Source: Morganella morganii_D
GTDB taxonomy: Bacteria; Pseudomonadota; Gammaproteobacteria; Enterobacterales; Enterobacteriaceae
Direction of reading: 5' to 3'
Length of the DNA: 64,000 nucleotides
Assembly (NCBI GenBank): GCA_044772875.1
Contig: CP173058.1
Span: forward strand, 3,348,001 to 3,412,000
In this document: positions 43,725-53,954 of the stretch, in pieces
Position numbering within the stretch: the stretch's first letter is position 1
How the letters are laid out: every line of letters starts with the position of its first letter
Notes under the pieces: generated by a model
Databases searched by the model: none
What the model was told of the DNA's origin: nothing
Seen by the model: the letters and a program-made list of their open reading frames with translations, nothing else
Program-made: the position numbers and the translations under genes

Positions 43725-43857
43725 TGTATTTCCTCCTGCCGGAATGAGTTAAATGACTTAAGCTTTATTACCATTGTCCGCGCAGAGCGGCGAACAGGCA
43801 AACAGAGAGACAGTATAGTGAAACCGGCGCGAAATAGCTTTGCTTTTCGGCCACTGT

Positions 43858-44478
43858 TTACTGTGCCGTTTTACTATTAGATAGCGAAAGCTTAATCGGT
43901 TCAATAGCGAAAGTTACCCCATTTTTGTCATCAACTACCAGAAGATAGCGTAATGCACCGAATTGAGAGGCATAAGTGCCGGTTTTGAAATCCGTCGCCA
44001 GCGTCCGGCTCAGGGCGGCATCAATATTGTTTTTATTGAGTGTCGGCTCGAACTGAATAATCAGTGCCTTAATATAGGCCAGCATCAGAGCGCGATTGGT
44101 TTTTTCCGCAGCAGTGTCAGCGCCCGGCAGCAGTGTCAGCTGAAGACTTTTGATTTTTTCACTGTCGCGTTCAAGAACGGCAGAAGAATAAATATAAGAG
44201 TTGATGCGGGTTGCCGCCCGCAGATAGCTGGCGGTAATGTCGTTTGAGGCCACGACTTTGTATTCCCGTAATGGCAGCGACGGGTTGTTGCGGTTAAACT
44301 GTTTGCGCATCACGGGGATGGTAATGCCGAAGGTGGGCGCATCCGCCTGAAGCCAGAGTATTTCCGGCGGGCAGGGGATGGGAAGTAACGCCGCGTCATC
44401 TGCCGCAGCCGGTATGGCGGACAGCAGTGTGCATCCTGCTGTCAGGGCGGCCAGTGCGGTTTTTTTGACTGCGTTCAT
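43858..44478 (-). CDS. yiiQ: YiiQ, DUF1454 periplasmic protein
   Basis: This protein of about 206 residues has a signal peptide (MNAVKKTALAALTAG, cleavage near AAADD). It matches E. coli YiiQ in position and pattern, e.g. PEILWLQADAPTFGI and LRYLLVVDDKNGVTFAIEPI. The function is unknown. I use ATG 44478, which follows AGGGAG; an in-frame ATG at 44520 has no such site. It is divergent from yiiR. Confidence 0.87.
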   Translation of the reverse strand: MNAVKKTALAALTAGCTLLSAIPAAADDAALLPIPCPPEILWLQADAPTFGITIPVMRKQFNRNNPSLPLREYKVVASNDITASYLRAATRINSYIYSSAVLERDSEKIKSLQLTLLPGADTAAEKTNRALMLAYIKALIIQFEPTLNKNNIDAALSRTLATDFKTGTYASQFGALRYLLVVDDKNGVTFAIEPIKLSLSNSKTAQ

Positions 44479-44535
44479 AGCAACTCCCTGTAGTCCGTCT
44501 GCAATATAACCAGTGTACACGATTAGGAAAGAGAA

Positions 44536-44964
44536 ATGACACTACAACAATGGGCGTTTTCGTTTCACGGGCGGATCGGCCGCAAAGCATTCTGGGCGGG
44601 GATCGGCGTGTGCGGCGCAGTGCTGTTTCTCCTGATGTCATTACAGGGGTTGTTCCGGTTACCGGTTGAAATGATTATGGTGCCGGTGCTGGTGGTGATG
44701 TATCCCGCAGCGGCAATCTTTACCAAGCGCCTGCATGACCGTAACAAGCGCGGCGGCTGGGCGTTAATGCTGGTGATGGCGTGGGCGCTTACCACACCGG
44801 ACTGGAGCCTCGCCGGTGATTTCTGGCAGTGGGGACTGGGACGTTTTCTGCCGATTTTTATCGTGATGATTATGGTGCTCGACTGTGGTGTGTTCAAAAG
44901 CCTTGATGAGGGTAATCGTTTCGGGGAGAGCACGCAGCCGGTGGATAAAATCGACAGCCACTGA
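44536..44964 (+). CDS. yiiR: YiiR, DUF805 inner-membrane protein
   Basis: This 142-residue membrane protein has four hydrophobic segments and the DUF805 start FSFHGRIGRKAFWAG plus RLHDRNKRGGWAL. The function is unknown. AAAGAGAAATG gives a reasonable ribosome-binding site. The position between yiiQ and fpr matches E. coli. Confidence 0.87.
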   Translation: MTLQQWAFSFHGRIGRKAFWAGIGVCGAVLFLLMSLQGLFRLPVEMIMVPVLVVMYPAAAIFTKRLHDRNKRGGWALMLVMAWALTTPDWSLAGDFWQWGLGRFLPIFIVMIMVLDCGVFKSLDEGNRFGESTQPVDKIDSH

Positions 44965-44998
44965 GGCGGTGACAGCGGGAGAATCCGCTGTCACGGTA

Positions 44999-45748
44999 TT
45001 ACCAGTATTGCTCGCTGGTGATATGGCCGGGTTTGCGGCGCAGGTGTTTGCGCATCTCCCGCTCTGTTTTCAGCAGATTTTGTGTATCTTTCACCATCTC
45101 CGGGTTGCCGCACAGCATCACATGGCTGTTTCCTGCGGTCAGCGGTAATCCGGCTGCGGCTTCCAGTTCACCGGAACTGATCAGCGCCGGTACCCGGCCA
45201 TGCAGTGAGCCTTCCGCATGTTCCCGGCTGACGACGGTCACGATCCGCAGTTTGTCACTCCCGGTTTTTTTCTGTATCTCCTGCATCAGCGGCAGATAAC
45301 TCAGGTCGGCGGCATAACGCACGGCATGCACCAGAACAATATGACGGAACCGTTCCAAATCCCTGCCGTATTGCAGAATGGATAAAAACGGGCCGATGGC
45401 GGTGCCGGTGGAAAGCATCCAGAGAGTGTCGCAGTCCGGCATTTCATCAAGCACAAAAAAACCGGCAGCTTCATCGGTGATGAGCAAGTCATCCCCCGGG
45501 GTCAGGGCAGCCAGCCGGGGGCTGAGTTTGCCGTCGCCGACATTGACCAGGTAAAACTCAAGGTCATCATTGTCCGGTGCATTAACATAAGAATAAGCGC
45601 GCTGTATGCGTTCGCCGTCAATTTCCAGGCCGAGTTTGGCAAATTGTCCCGCTGTAAACGGTAAGACAGGTGCCTGAACATGCAGGCTGAATAAGGTGTC
45701 AGTCCAATGTGTGACACGTGTGACACGTCCTGTGATCCAGTTTGACAT
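44999..45748 (-). CDS. fpr: Ferredoxin/flavodoxin-NADP+ reductase Fpr
   Basis: This 249-residue FAD enzyme has the FAD motif RAYSYVN, the NADP loop STGTAIGPFLSIL and the C-terminal CGNPEMV with a final ...SEQYW. It reduces flavodoxin and ferredoxin and is part of the oxidative-stress response in relatives. Length and ending match E. coli Fpr. No superoxide-response site was located with confidence. Confidence 0.96.
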   Translation of the reverse strand: MSNWITGRVTRVTHWTDTLFSLHVQAPVLPFTAGQFAKLGLEIDGERIQRAYSYVNAPDNDDLEFYLVNVGDGKLSPRLAALTPGDDLLITDEAAGFFVLDEMPDCDTLWMLSTGTAIGPFLSILQYGRDLERFRHIVLVHAVRYAADLSYLPLMQEIQKKTGSDKLRIVTVVSREHAEGSLHGRVPALISSGELEAAAGLPLTAGNSHVMLCGNPEMVKDTQNLLKTEREMRKHLRRKPGHITSEQYW

Positions 45749-46073
45749 GCATAACCTCCGTCAGTCGCAGAATGGTCGTTATTAATATGTAAACCAGTGT
45801 AATAAGCCGACAGGGAAAAATGTATCGATTAAATGCGTCAGAGGATCCTGTCGCATGAATACGATAAATCAGGATGAACTGTACAGTTTAGTTGCCGGAA
45901 GCAGCATAAAAACGGTCGTTTGGTAACAAAAATAAATGTGTGAACTATCTCCCAAAATTTTTTTAATTTGCTATTTTATACGGTATCGCAAGTATGACTG
46001 ATTCCGGCCGTGATTAATGCTGCCGGAATTGTGCTGTGCCCTCCCGGTGACAATGTAAAGACTGACAATAAAA
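45749..46073. promoter_or_regulatory. Divergent fpr / emrD intergenic region
   Basis: This 325-bp stretch without a gene holds the divergent promoters. The right part is AT-rich. The emrD ATG has no clear Shine-Dalgarno sequence in the preceding 15 bp. Confidence 0.4.
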
Positions 46074-47261
46074 ATGAAAAAACTGGAAAACTTTCATCTG
46101 CTGGTAATGCTGATTGCACTGATTGCTGTCGGGCAAATGACGCAGACGGTGTATGTGCCTGTAATAACAGATATTGCGCTGGATTTCGGCGAACCTGCGG
46201 GTGCCGTACAGAGCGTGATGGCTGCGTATTTATTTACCTACGGTGCATCCCAGCTTGTTTACGGGCCGATCTCAGATAAAATCGGCCGCCGTCCGGTGAT
46301 CCTCACCGGATTATTTATCTATGTATTATCCACGACCGCCGCACTGTTTTCACCGGGCCTGACCATGCTGGTGATCGCCAGCGGCTTGCAGGGGCTGGGT
46401 ACCGGTGTGGCCGGGGTGATGGCACGGACAATGCCGCGTGACTTATACACCGGGATTTCCCTGCGCTATGCCAACAGCCTGCTGAATATGGGGATTTTGG
46501 TCAGCCCGCTGATCGCTCCGGTGATCGGCGGTGCCCTGGCGTTTTTCTTCGGCTGGCGCGCCTGTTATGCGTTTCTGCTCCTGCTCGGTCTGGCGGTAGG
46601 TTACAACATGTGGCATAAATTGCCGGAAACCCGCCCGCCAATGAAAGAGAAACCCAAAATGTGGGCCTCTTTCCGTCTGCTGCTGACTAACCGGACATTT
46701 GTGCCGTATCTGGCGATGCTGATTTGCGGCCTGGCAGGTGTGGCAGTATTTGAGGCATCCAGCGGTGTGCTGATGCGTGACGGTCTGGGGCTGGGCAGTA
46801 TGGCGGTGAGTATTCTGTTTATTCTGCCGATTCCGGCGGCATTTTTCGGTGCCTGGTTTGCCGGGCGGGACAGCAAATCCTTCAGTTTTATGGTGTGGTG
46901 TGCTGTGATCTGCTGCCTGGTGGCCGGCACTCTGATGTGGATCCCGGGGCTGATGGGAGTGATGAATGTCTGGACATTACTGATCCCGGCTGCGCTGTTC
47001 TTCTTCGGGGCGGGAATGCTGTTCCCGCTGGCAACCACGGCGGCAATGGAGCCGTTCCCGTATCTGGCGGGGGCTGCGGGTGCGCTGGTGGGCGGATTAC
47101 AGAATGTCGGTTCCGGGGTTGCCACCTGGATTTCGGCGCTGATGCCGCAGGGCGGACAGGGCAGTGTCGGCCTGCTGATGCTGGCGGTGTCTGTAATTAT
47201 GATGTTGTGCTGGCTGCCGCTGGCTCACCGGTTGCAGAATCAGCAACCGATGGCATCCTGA
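46074..47261 (+). CDS. emrD: Multidrug efflux MFS transporter EmrD
   Basis: This 395-residue protein has 12 transmembrane helices of the drug:H+ antiporter group. It carries VGQMTQTVYVP in helix 1, YGPISDKIGRRPVI as motif A, GTGVAGVMARTMPRDLY, and a near-identical ILFILPIPAAFFGAWFAGR segment shared with E. coli EmrD. It exports amphipathic compounds. In E. coli emrD lies elsewhere; here it lies between fpr and glpQ. Confidence 0.93.
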   Translation: MKKLENFHLLVMLIALIAVGQMTQTVYVPVITDIALDFGEPAGAVQSVMAAYLFTYGASQLVYGPISDKIGRRPVILTGLFIYVLSTTAALFSPGLTMLVIASGLQGLGTGVAGVMARTMPRDLYTGISLRYANSLLNMGILVSPLIAPVIGGALAFFFGWRACYAFLLLLGLAVGYNMWHKLPETRPPMKEKPKMWASFRLLLTNRTFVPYLAMLICGLAGVAVFEASSGVLMRDGLGLGSMAVSILFILPIPAAFFGAWFAGRDSKSFSFMVWCAVICCLVAGTLMWIPGLMGVMNVWTLLIPAALFFFGAGMLFPLATTAAMEPFPYLAGAAGALVGGLQNVGSGVATWISALMPQGGQGSVGLLMLAVSVIMMLCWLPLAHRLQNQQPMAS

Positions 47262-47280
47262 ATCAGGCTTCTGACATAAG

Positions 47281-47304
47281 AAAACGGGCACTGTTGTGCC
47301 CGTT
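47281..47304. terminator. Hairpin between convergent emrD and glpQ
   Basis: ACGGGCAC and GTGCCCGT form an 8-bp perfect stem with a 4-nt loop. The following T-run is broken by G, so the strength is uncertain. Confidence 0.6.
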
Positions 47305-47329
47305 GTTGTTCTGTTCCGCAGCGGAGTGA

Positions 47330-48412
47330 TCACTGATGCAGTTTATGTTTTTGCAGAAACTGTATGCCTTTGTCCGGAAAATCAGTAAATAACCCTTCTG
47401 CTCCGGCCTGAATATAAATAGCATCGAATAACTGTTCAGTGTTCTCCGCATACGGCGGCAAGGCATCCGTTCGGACAGTAAACGGATGGACCATCAGTTG
47501 CGAGGTGTGTGCCTCTTCCGCCATCGGTGTCAGAGTGATGTGGCCCGGTTTGGACTCTTTGCTGATAAGCATATGATAATCAGGCCCGATGCCATCAGCA
47601 TATACTGCGATTTTACTCATCGCACCGGGAGCCATCATCCAGTCATAGTTATAGTTGACCCATTTGCCTTCCGCATTCTGTTCAAATGTTTCCTGCCAGT
47701 CGGTGTAAGCGATCAGCTGTATCAGCATCAGATCCATCTTCATTTCCGGCATCAGTTCATTTTTGATGCGCTTTAATTCATTCGGATCGAAACATTGAAG
47801 AAATACCCCGGAATCTTTAGTCTGGTAGCCGTAGGCTTTCAGCACTTCCAGGGTTTTACGGGTGATATCTTTACCTTCCTGACGGTGGAACCACGGCGCT
47901 TTGATTTCCGGGTAAATCCCGATGTTTTTTCCGGTGGAATGATTCAGGCCCTGAATGAACTCAAGTTCTTCCTGAAAGGTATGAATACGGAAATCTGATT
48001 TTCCCATCGGAAAACGACCCGGATATTTTTGTACCGCTTTACCGTTTTCGATTTCAAACCCTTCCGTAAATTTCAGAGATTTAATTTCCGCGAGGGTAAA
48101 ATCGATGGCGTAGTAACGGCCATCCTTACGCGCGCGATCCGGAAAGCGTTTTGCCACATCTGTAACACGGTCGAGATAATGATCATGCAGGACGATGAGT
48201 TCATCATCTTTGGTCATCACCAGATCCTGCTCCAGATAATCAGCACCCTGGGCATATGCCATCGCTTTGGCCGGCAGGGTATGTTCCGGCAGATACCCGC
48301 TGGCGCCGCGATGCGCAATCACAATCTTATTGTCTGCCGCAAAAGCCGCAGAGCCGCAAAGCATGGCACCCGCAAGGGCACTGACAAGATAAAACTGACG
48401 GGATAAATTCAT
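47330..48412 (-). CDS. glpQ: Periplasmic glycerophosphodiester phosphodiesterase GlpQ
   Basis: This 360-residue enzyme has a signal peptide ending near AAFAADN and the GDPD-fold motif HRGASGYLPEHTLPAK with the catalytic HR, then EQDLVMTKDDELIVLHDHYLD (seen as its parts DLVMTKDD and HDHYLDRVT). It hydrolyses glycerophosphodiesters to glycerol 3-phosphate, which GlpT imports. It follows glpT by 14 bp in one operon. Confidence 0.96.
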   Translation of the reverse strand: MNLSRQFYLVSALAGAMLCGSAAFAADNKIVIAHRGASGYLPEHTLPAKAMAYAQGADYLEQDLVMTKDDELIVLHDHYLDRVTDVAKRFPDRARKDGRYYAIDFTLAEIKSLKFTEGFEIENGKAVQKYPGRFPMGKSDFRIHTFQEELEFIQGLNHSTGKNIGIYPEIKAPWFHRQEGKDITRKTLEVLKAYGYQTKDSGVFLQCFDPNELKRIKNELMPEMKMDLMLIQLIAYTDWQETFEQNAEGKWVNYNYDWMMAPGAMSKIAVYADGIGPDYHMLISKESKPGHITLTPMAEEAHTSQLMVHPFTVRTDALPPYAENTEQLFDAIYIQAGAEGLFTDFPDKGIQFLQKHKLHQ

Positions 48413-48426
48413 CTGTATGTCTCCGT

Positions 48427-49785
48427 TTATGCTTTACTGCGGGCGATTTCATCGTGATGTTTCTTCTCACCACGCATGACCACGACTAACAGAATTACAG
48501 CGAGTATACTTCCGCCAATCATGACACCGAAACCGCCATCCCAGCCGAAATAATCCACCGTAAAGCCGACGATTGCACTTGCTGCCACAGAACCGCCGAG
48601 GTAGCCGAATAACCCGGTGAATCCGGCCGCTGTACCGGCCGCTTTCTTCGGCGCCAGTTCCAGTGCATGCAGACCGATCAGCATGACCGGGCCGTAAATC
48701 AGGAAGCCGATGGTGATCATACACGCCATATCAATAGCCGGGTTTCCCGGCGGGTTGAGCCAGAAGACCACAGTAGCAATTGTTACCAGCGTCATAAAGA
48801 ACACCCCGGTTGCGCCCCTGTTTCCTTTGAAGATTTTATCTGACATCCAGCCGCACAGCAGCGTGCCCGGGATCCCCGCCCATTCATACAGGAAATAGGC
48901 GACAGAATAGCCTTCTATATCGAAGTGTTTGACTTCCCGGAGATAGGTCGGTGACCAGTCGAGCACGCCGTAACGCAGCAGATAAACAAAGACGTTAGCA
49001 AAAGCGATATACCACAGTAACCTATTCGGCAGAATGTATTGCATAAAGATCTGTTTTGCCGTTAGTTCAACCTCGCTGTTCTCTGTATAATCATCAGGAT
49101 AGTCGTTTTTGTACTCCTCGATTGGCGGTAAGCCACAGGATTGCGGGGTATCCCGCATCAGGGCAAATGCGATGAATGCCACCAGAATGGCCGCAAATGC
49201 CGGCATATAAAATGCCGCTTTCCAGTCACCGAACCAATACATTCCCAGCAGCATCAGCATTGGTGGTAAGCCGCCGCCGACGTTATGGGCGCAGTTCCAG
49301 ATTGATACAATCCCGCCGCGTTCTTTCTGTGACCACCAGTGAACCATGGTACGTCCGCACGGCGGCCAGCCCATCCCCTGGAACCATCCGCAGAGAAACA
49401 GCAGGATAGCCATAACCCAGACGGAAGAGGTTGCCCAGTCGCAAAAGCCCATGATAAGCATGACAGCCGAGGCAAGGATAAGCCCGGTCGGGAGAAAATA
49501 GCGTGGGTTAGCACGGTCAGAAAACGACCCCATGATAAATTTGGAAAGACCATAAGCAATGGAGATCGCAGACAATGCCGTACCCAGTTCGCCTCTGGAG
49601 AATCCTTGCTCCATCAGGCTGGGGAAGGCGAGAGCAAAATTTTTCCGGACCAGATAATAAGCGGCATAGCCGAAAAAGATACCCATAAAGATTTGCCAGC
49701 GCAGACGGCGGTATACCGGGTCAACTCGATCAGCACTGAGCCGCTGAATATGTGGTGCGGGTTTAAACAGGCTTAGCATATACAT
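48427..49785 (-). CDS. glpT: Glycerol-3-phosphate/phosphate antiporter GlpT
   Basis: This 452-residue MFS organophosphate antiporter has GYAAYYLVRKNFALA in helix 1, with the Arg of the substrate site. GWFQGMGWPPCGRTMVHW carries the family signature. It imports glycerol 3-phosphate produced by GlpQ and is also the route for fosfomycin. A CRP-like site lies upstream at 49900-49915. Confidence 0.97.
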   Translation of the reverse strand: MYMLSLFKPAPHIQRLSADRVDPVYRRLRWQIFMGIFFGYAAYYLVRKNFALAFPSLMEQGFSRGELGTALSAISIAYGLSKFIMGSFSDRANPRYFLPTGLILASAVMLIMGFCDWATSSVWVMAILLFLCGWFQGMGWPPCGRTMVHWWSQKERGGIVSIWNCAHNVGGGLPPMLMLLGMYWFGDWKAAFYMPAFAAILVAFIAFALMRDTPQSCGLPPIEEYKNDYPDDYTENSEVELTAKQIFMQYILPNRLLWYIAFANVFVYLLRYGVLDWSPTYLREVKHFDIEGYSVAYFLYEWAGIPGTLLCGWMSDKIFKGNRGATGVFFMTLVTIATVVFWLNPPGNPAIDMACMITIGFLIYGPVMLIGLHALELAPKKAAGTAAGFTGLFGYLGGSVAASAIVGFTVDYFGWDGGFGVMIGGSILAVILLVVVMRGEKKHHDEIARSKA

Positions 49786-49899
49786 CTCCCTCGCTAAGTA
49801 TTTATCAGTATGCGGTGATGAAGTTTACCGGAATGACAGCGGTTACCTTCATGTATTTTCCTTTGCGCTCATACAATATTCGTTTTAATTCGTTATTAC

Positions 49900-49915
49900 T
49901 GTGAATTTCAGCACA
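49900..49915. promoter_or_regulatory. CRP-like site upstream of glpT
   Basis: TGTGA-N6-GCACA matches nine of ten consensus positions and lies about 115 bp before the glpT ATG. CRP control fits a glycerol-phosphate uptake operon. A GlpR operator is not clear. The wider region 49786-50049 holds no gene. Confidence 0.55.
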
Positions 49916-50049
49916 ACCCGTTACATATTGATTACAGTTGGTGATTTTTTGTGATCTCTGACGGGTATCAGGAAATTTAGTCTGCAGATATGTACTTTTG
50001 CCGGGTGAGGTGGTTTTTTGTTCTGGCGGTGACGACTATTTTCGCGCAT

Positions 50050-50076
50050 AAAAAAACCGCCGGTATTAACCGGCGG
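50050..50076 (-). terminator. Intrinsic terminator after glpK
   Basis: On the minus strand CCGCCGGT and ACCGGCGG form an 8-bp stem with a 4-nt loop, followed by seven T residues. It separates glpFK from glpTQ. Confidence 0.9.
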
Positions 50077-50100
50077 CAGAGAGATAAAAGCGCAGAGGGA

Positions 50101-51627
<1,527 letters not shown>

Positions 51628-51696
51628 AATTAAACCTGTTTTATTTCTGAGTGAACAAACACGCGATAACGTCAGAGTACGCGATTCGCTGCGGTA

Positions 51697-52515
51697 TTAT
51701 TTTTCTTCCCCGGCGTCACACACTTCACACGGCAGATGACGGCCGATCAGTTTGTGGTAGCCAAATGCACCCAATAACCCGCCGACGACCGGCGCAAACA
51801 CCGGAACCAGGAAATACGGGATATCACGCCCGCCGGTGAAGGCAATATCCCCCCAGCCTGCGAGGTATGTAACCACTTTCGGGCCGAAGTCACGGGCAGG
51901 GTTAAGGGCGAAGCCGGTCAGCGGGCCGAAGGATCCCCCGATAACCGCAATCAGCAGACCAATCAGCAGCGGTGCCAGCGGGCCGCGCGGTACACCGTTG
52001 CCGTCATCAGTCAGTGCCAGGATAAGGCAGACCAGGATAGCGGCAATCACCACTTCGATAAAGAAAGCCTGACCCACGCTGACAGGTGCTGCCGGATAGG
52101 TGGAGAAAACACCGGCGGTAAAGAGGCTTTCCTGTGAACCACGCACAATATGATGTACCTGGTCATAATCGAGGAATACATTGTAATACATGGCATAAAC
52201 CAGCGCTGCAGCGGCAAATCCGCCGAGAAATTGTGCCACGATATACGGAATCACTTTGCGGCGGTCAAAGCAGGCGAACAGCCAGAGCGCGAGTGTGACG
52301 GCCGGGTTAAGATGCGCTCCGGAGATCCCGGCGGTCAGATACACCGCCAGTGCCACGCCCAGGCCCCAGATGATACTTACTTCCCATAATCCCAGTTGTG
52401 CGCCGGCGATACGAACTGCGGCCACACAGCCTAAACCAAAGAAGACCAGCAGTGCTGTACCCAGGAATTCGGAAAGACATTGTCCGAAGAGGGTCGGAGA
52501 TTTTAGTAGACTCAT
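51697..52515 (-). CDS. glpF: Glycerol facilitator GlpF
   Basis: This 272-residue aquaglyceroporin has six transmembrane helices and the two half-helix motifs HLNPAVTLALW and LNPARDFGP. The Asp after NPAR marks the glycerol-conducting branch. It lets glycerol enter by facilitated diffusion and GlpK traps it. The two genes form an operon with 69 bp between them. Confidence 0.97.
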   Translation of the reverse strand: MSLLKSPTLFGQCLSEFLGTALLVFFGLGCVAAVRIAGAQLGLWEVSIIWGLGVALAVYLTAGISGAHLNPAVTLALWLFACFDRRKVIPYIVAQFLGGFAAAALVYAMYYNVFLDYDQVHHIVRGSQESLFTAGVFSTYPAAPVSVGQAFFIEVVIAAILVCLILALTDDGNGVPRGPLAPLLIGLLIAVIGGSFGPLTGFALNPARDFGPKVVTYLAGWGDIAFTGGRDIPYFLVPVFAPVVGGLLGAFGYHKLIGRHLPCEVCDAGEEK

Positions 52516-52830
52516 AGTATCAATCCTGATAATGCAAAATTAGGGTGAAATAAGTGCAAATTATTAACAAATGATGTTCTTCATGTATCAGACGTATGTC
52601 GTAGTGTGAATTTATCGTTAATGAGCGGAAACGAGAAATAACGAAATCAAAAACTGTGGATCTCGTCAACAAATTGAGCGATTTCGCTTATTTTGTAACA
52701 GACGGTCAACATTCAGGCTGATAACAGCCGGATTTTATTCTGCTGCATTATGGGGAATACACGGGATGTGACTGGACACATTGATAACACCTACTTACAA
52801 TCAGTGCATCGCTTACAAGGAGGACGCAAG
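52516..52830. promoter_or_regulatory. Divergent glpF / zapB intergenic region
   Basis: This 315-bp region holds no credible gene. It must carry the glpFK promoter and its CRP/GlpR sites on the minus strand and the zapB promoter on the plus strand. AAGGAGG just before zapB is a strong ribosome-binding site. AT-rich segments with TATCGTTAA and AATAACGAAA resemble GlpR half-sites but are not conclusive. Confidence 0.4.
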
Positions 52831-53073
52831 ATGTCATTTGAGGTATTTGAAAAGCTGGAAGCAAAAGTCCAGCAGGCTATTGACACCATCACCCTGTTAC
52901 AGATGGAAATAGACGAATTAAAAGAAACGAACAACAACCTGAACCGTGAAGTGCAGAATGCTGCCGGTGCGCGTGAGTCACTGGTGCGTGAAAACGAACA
53001 GCTGAAACAGGAACAGCAGGGCTGGCAGGAGCGTCTGCGGGCGTTGCTGGGTAAGATGGACGACGTCCAGTAA
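52831..53073 (+). CDS. zapB: Cell-division protein ZapB
   Basis: This 80-residue protein is almost entirely coiled coil (MSFEVFEKLEAKVQQAID to the end). It forms the layer that links the Z-ring to the chromosome terminus through ZapA and MatP. I use ATG 52831 because of the strong AAGGAGG before it and the match in length to E. coli. An upstream in-frame ATG (52750) has no support. Confidence 0.95.
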   Translation: MSFEVFEKLEAKVQQAIDTITLLQMEIDELKETNNNLNREVQNAAGARESLVRENEQLKQEQQGWQERLRALLGKMDDVQ

Positions 53074-53078
53074 TTACG

Positions 53079-53187
53079 CGTCATCCTTCGCCCTGCGGCT
53101 GTGTTGGTTTCGCTCAGCTCCCCGGTCACATACTGGTGCATGCTCCCGGGGCTCTTCGCTTCGCCGCCTTGCCACAGAACGAATGAT
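53079..53187 (+). repeat. Dispersed intergenic repeat, long copy
   Basis: It begins CGTCATCCTTCGCCCTGCGG, has inverted arms around CCCGGTCAC and GCTCCCGGGG, and ends near GAATGATTGA. It shares its start and CCGG-CACATACTG part with 42826-42880. Such elements lie just after genes in several Enterobacterales; this copy begins 6 bp after the zapB stop. Confidence 0.6.
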
Positions 53188-53226
53188 TGAGTGTGATGCG
53201 CGGTTTTTACGTTACGTCATAACGAC

Positions 53227-53252
53227 AAAAGGGCGGATATTCCGCCCTTTTT
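53227..53252. terminator. Bidirectional terminator between zapB and rraA
   Basis: AAAAGGGCGGA and TCCGCCCTTTTT form a perfect stem around a short AT centre. It can serve both convergent genes. Confidence 0.9.
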
Positions 53253-53275
53253 GCTGTCTGTGTTTCTGATGAGGA

Positions 53276-53827
53276 TTACGCTTCGGTCAGTGCGTCTTCA
53301 TCGTCTTCATCGTCTTCATCGTCATCATTTTCATCCGGAAGGGCCAGCGGGATATCTGACAGAATAATGCCGGTATTATCCGCATACAGATAATCGCCGG
53401 AGAAGAACGTCACACCACCGAAATTCACGCGGATGTCGCTGTCGCCGATACCTTCTGAACCGCAACCGGCCGGAATGGCGGCCATGGCCTGGATACCGAT
53501 ATCCATTTCCGCCAGATCGTCCACCTGACGCACCGCGCCATACACCACAATACCTTCCCAGCCGTTCTGCACAGCCAGTGCCGCCAGCTCTGCATCAACC
53601 AGCGCGCGGCGGACAGAGCCGCCCCCGTCAACGAGGAGAATACGTCCCTCTCCTTCTTCTTCCAGGAGATCAAAGAGCACGCCGTTATCTTCAAAGCATT
53701 TTACGGTGGTGATCTGCCCCGCAAATGATGAACAGCCCCCGAAGTTGGAAAACAAGGGTTCGACGACATTCACATTTTCCTGGTAAATGTCACAAAGTTC
53801 GGAGGTATCGAAGGTATCATTTTTCAT
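53276..53827 (-). CDS. rraA: Ribonuclease E inhibitor RraA
   Basis: This 183-residue protein matches E. coli RraA (161 aa) along the core, with NFGGCSSFAGQ, VVDGGGSVRRAL, IVYGAVRQVDD and VNFGGVTFFSGDYLYADNTG (20 residues). It forms a trimeric ring that binds RNase E and RhlB. It carries an extra acidic tail of about 20 residues (DENDDDEDDEDDEDALTEA) encoded by a short tandem repeat. RraA is normally co-transcribed with menA, as here. Confidence 0.95.
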   Translation of the reverse strand: MKNDTFDTSELCDIYQENVNVVEPLFSNFGGCSSFAGQITTVKCFEDNGVLFDLLEEEGEGRILLVDGGGSVRRALVDAELAALAVQNGWEGIVVYGAVRQVDDLAEMDIGIQAMAAIPAGCGSEGIGDSDIRVNFGGVTFFSGDYLYADNTGIILSDIPLALPDENDDDEDDEDDEDALTEA

Positions 53828-53954
53828 AGGATTTTATGTCTGGTTGCTGCCGGATACAGTCAGTATAGCCCCTTCACACGGTTGTTTGCAAAATCAACAA
53901 CGAACCGCTTTCCGATCTGAATCAAGAAAGCGGCAGATTTTGGTGTAATCCCGG

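Noticed and set aside
49870..49900. GlpR operator upstream of glpT
   Set aside because: TTCGTT-like half-sites are present but are direct repeats, not the expected palindrome, so no site is called.
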